A stretch of DNA of 64,000 nucleotides from Diphasiastrum complanatum (taxonomy: Eukaryota; Streptophyta; Lycopodiopsida; Lycopodiales; Lycopodiaceae), in assembly GCA_029204225.1 (NCBI GenBank), contig CM055102.1, positions 16,501,729 to 16,565,728 on the forward strand, read 5' to 3'. Positions 62,586 through 64,000 of the stretch are shown piece after piece. Every line of letters starts with the position of its first letter. The stretch's first letter is position 1. A model generated the notes under the pieces. The model did no database searches. It worked only from the letters and a program-made list of their open reading frames with translations, and was not told the DNA's origin. The position numbers and the translations under genes are program-made.

Positions 62586-64000
62586 TGGTGTCAGAGCTTG
62601 TGTTGCGGGTTGTGAAAGGATCAAGTACATCTATGAATGACTTGGTGAATATATCAATGCTAGAGCATGCTAGATTGATTTCTATGCAAATCGAGTTTCT
62701 TGCATATGTAGATTGGATCTTTGGTAGATCAAAACTCATTTTAGGTTATAGAACTTGTTGAATTCTGATTTCACACCATACTTATTGGAAATAACCAATT
62801 TTGGACGCATTAGATAGGTCTCACTTGATGCTACAAGATTGCATATCAAGTTTTAGGCAATTGCATGCATTAGAGAGGGCCCTATAAGAAATGCCATGTA
62901 GGAGAGAGAAAATAAACAATAAAGTTATTAAAATATCATTTTCTAACTTCTTTATGCATCTGCCCGCACGATATGATCCGATACAGGGAGGAAAAGCTAA
63001 AGCATGTAGATTTATGGTCATCAGGAACATTGTATCCTATTGATCCATATTCATTGCAACATCCGGATTTTCATTCGGTGAGTCAATTAATAATCTATAT
63101 ATGTCATGGCAAAAATGGCCTTTTGGGTTACTGTGAGAATTTGATGCTCTATAAGAATGCACATTCAATGCAAAGAATACATTATTTGGAAGAAAAATTA
63201 AGGAAAATATCAAAGGAGTGTGAAGAAAATTTACATAGTTGAAAACTTGTTTGGAAGAAAAGGAGATGTTCAAAAAGGAGATCCAAATGTTGAAATCTTC
63301 TTTGCATCATTTTACAACTAGTAATGATGAGATAAAAACTACATTTCAATCCATGTGTATACCATATTTGTCTCTTGTTAAAGATATGAATGTGCTCAAC
63401 AAAAAGGTCAGAAACAACAAGAGGAAAAGATTGGTAACCAAGAATATATGTGATCTATCATCCAAAGGAGGTTATCGAAAAAGTTGAATTTGTGCTTTCA
63501 AGTAAGTTATAGCTTATTTGTTTCAATATTGCTTGAGCTTTTAGATTCAATCATAATCACTAGTTCTGTTATTTATTAGTTTCAACTTTCTATTGATTTG
63601 TTTATTGTGCTGCTGTGAATACTATGATTGTCTTAATCTCTACTGATAGTTTTATGAACATTATGTTTGTAATGCAGATCAACATTGGTTGTTGAAGTCC
63701 ATTTGGCCGATGAAATCTCTATTGGGAACTCACTAGGTTATATTTTGACTTCTAAGTCTATGAAACCAATGATAAAAAGTACCAAAATGAAAAAGATTAA
63801 GGCTTCAGTTATTGATACCATTATGAATGAAATTGGAAAAATATTGGACACTACATTGGTTCAGGTTGCATGTTGTTTTTCTAGCATTAGTAGAGAAGCA
63901 TATGCAACAATGTTTAAGATGATATAGGAGGCATTTGCACAAGTAAGTATTGAAAAGTTTCCAATCCCACGTCCATTTTATCATCTAAAAAAAAAGACAT
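62586..64000 (+). other. Element leader, then unidentified coiled-coil-like coding fragments
   Basis: After the primer site comes about 370 bp of leader. ORF 62,973-63,242 (QRIHYLEEKLRKISKECEEN) runs, after a frame change, into 63,239-63,487 (LEEKEMFKKEIQMLKSSLHH; LVKDMNVLNKKVRNNKRKRL). After a possible intron with acceptor TAATGCAG at 63,677, 63,685-63,927 follows (HLADEISIGNSLGYILTSKS; FSSISREAYATMFKMI). It reads like a spliced, coiled-coil-rich gene or captured gene. Family unknown; it continues past the window. Confidence 0.35.

Overview
The window looks like nuclear DNA of a flowering plant with a large, repeat-rich genome. GT-AG introns carry Ty1/copia and Ty3/gypsy debris, hAT-type DNA transposons, a tRNA-derived SINE and very long GA/CT microsatellites. 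No bacterial-style operons, rRNA genes or CRISPR arrays are present. The species cannot be told from the sequence.

The left half (about 1-29,730, + strand) is dominated by one host gene hidden among repeats. I read it as a homologue of the kinetochore protein CENP-O. Twelve short exons (41-200 nt) from 3419 to the stop at 29,730 join through eleven canonical introns whose phases all agree. A thirteenth exon (12-59) may lie upstream, so the true start is probably outside the window. The introns reach 8.9 kb because they hold transposons. These include a SET-domain-like remnant with a copia scrap (2.0-2.8 kb), a truncated gypsy element (7.5-9.6 kb) and a chromodomain gypsy element (13.4-15.4 kb). 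They also include an internally deleted hAT transposase gene (16.1-18.5 kb), a 699-bp hAT-like element with a perfect 8-bp target-site duplication (18.66-19.36 kb) and several MITE-like elements built from short inverted motifs.

The right half (31-64 kb) is a nested retrotransposon landscape. A deleted copia copy (31.5-33.7 kb) is followed by a gypsy leader and gag remnant (about 35.6-36.9 kb), a reverse-strand copia copy (38.0-40.9 kb) and a second copia integrase scrap (40.9-41.5 kb). A reverse-strand gypsy element (42.9-50.1 kb) is split by a young, complete-ended copia insertion at 44,575-49,837. That insertion has two 682-bp LTRs with about five differences and the duplication CCTCA. Its gag segment lies in inverted orientation and its RNase H is broken by a SINE. 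A second gypsy element (53.4-60.9 kb) is split by a reverse-strand, gag-only copia derivative at 57,212-60,391 with duplication AACAG. The window ends with a copia RNase H, an LTR and a primer-binding site (61.8-62.6 kb), then coiled-coil-like coding fragments that I cannot identify.

Working together: only the CENP-O-like gene looks like functional host coding sequence. Every transposon coding region I examined is truncated, frameshifted, stop-interrupted or missing catalytic parts, so mobilisation of any of them would need proteins supplied from elsewhere.
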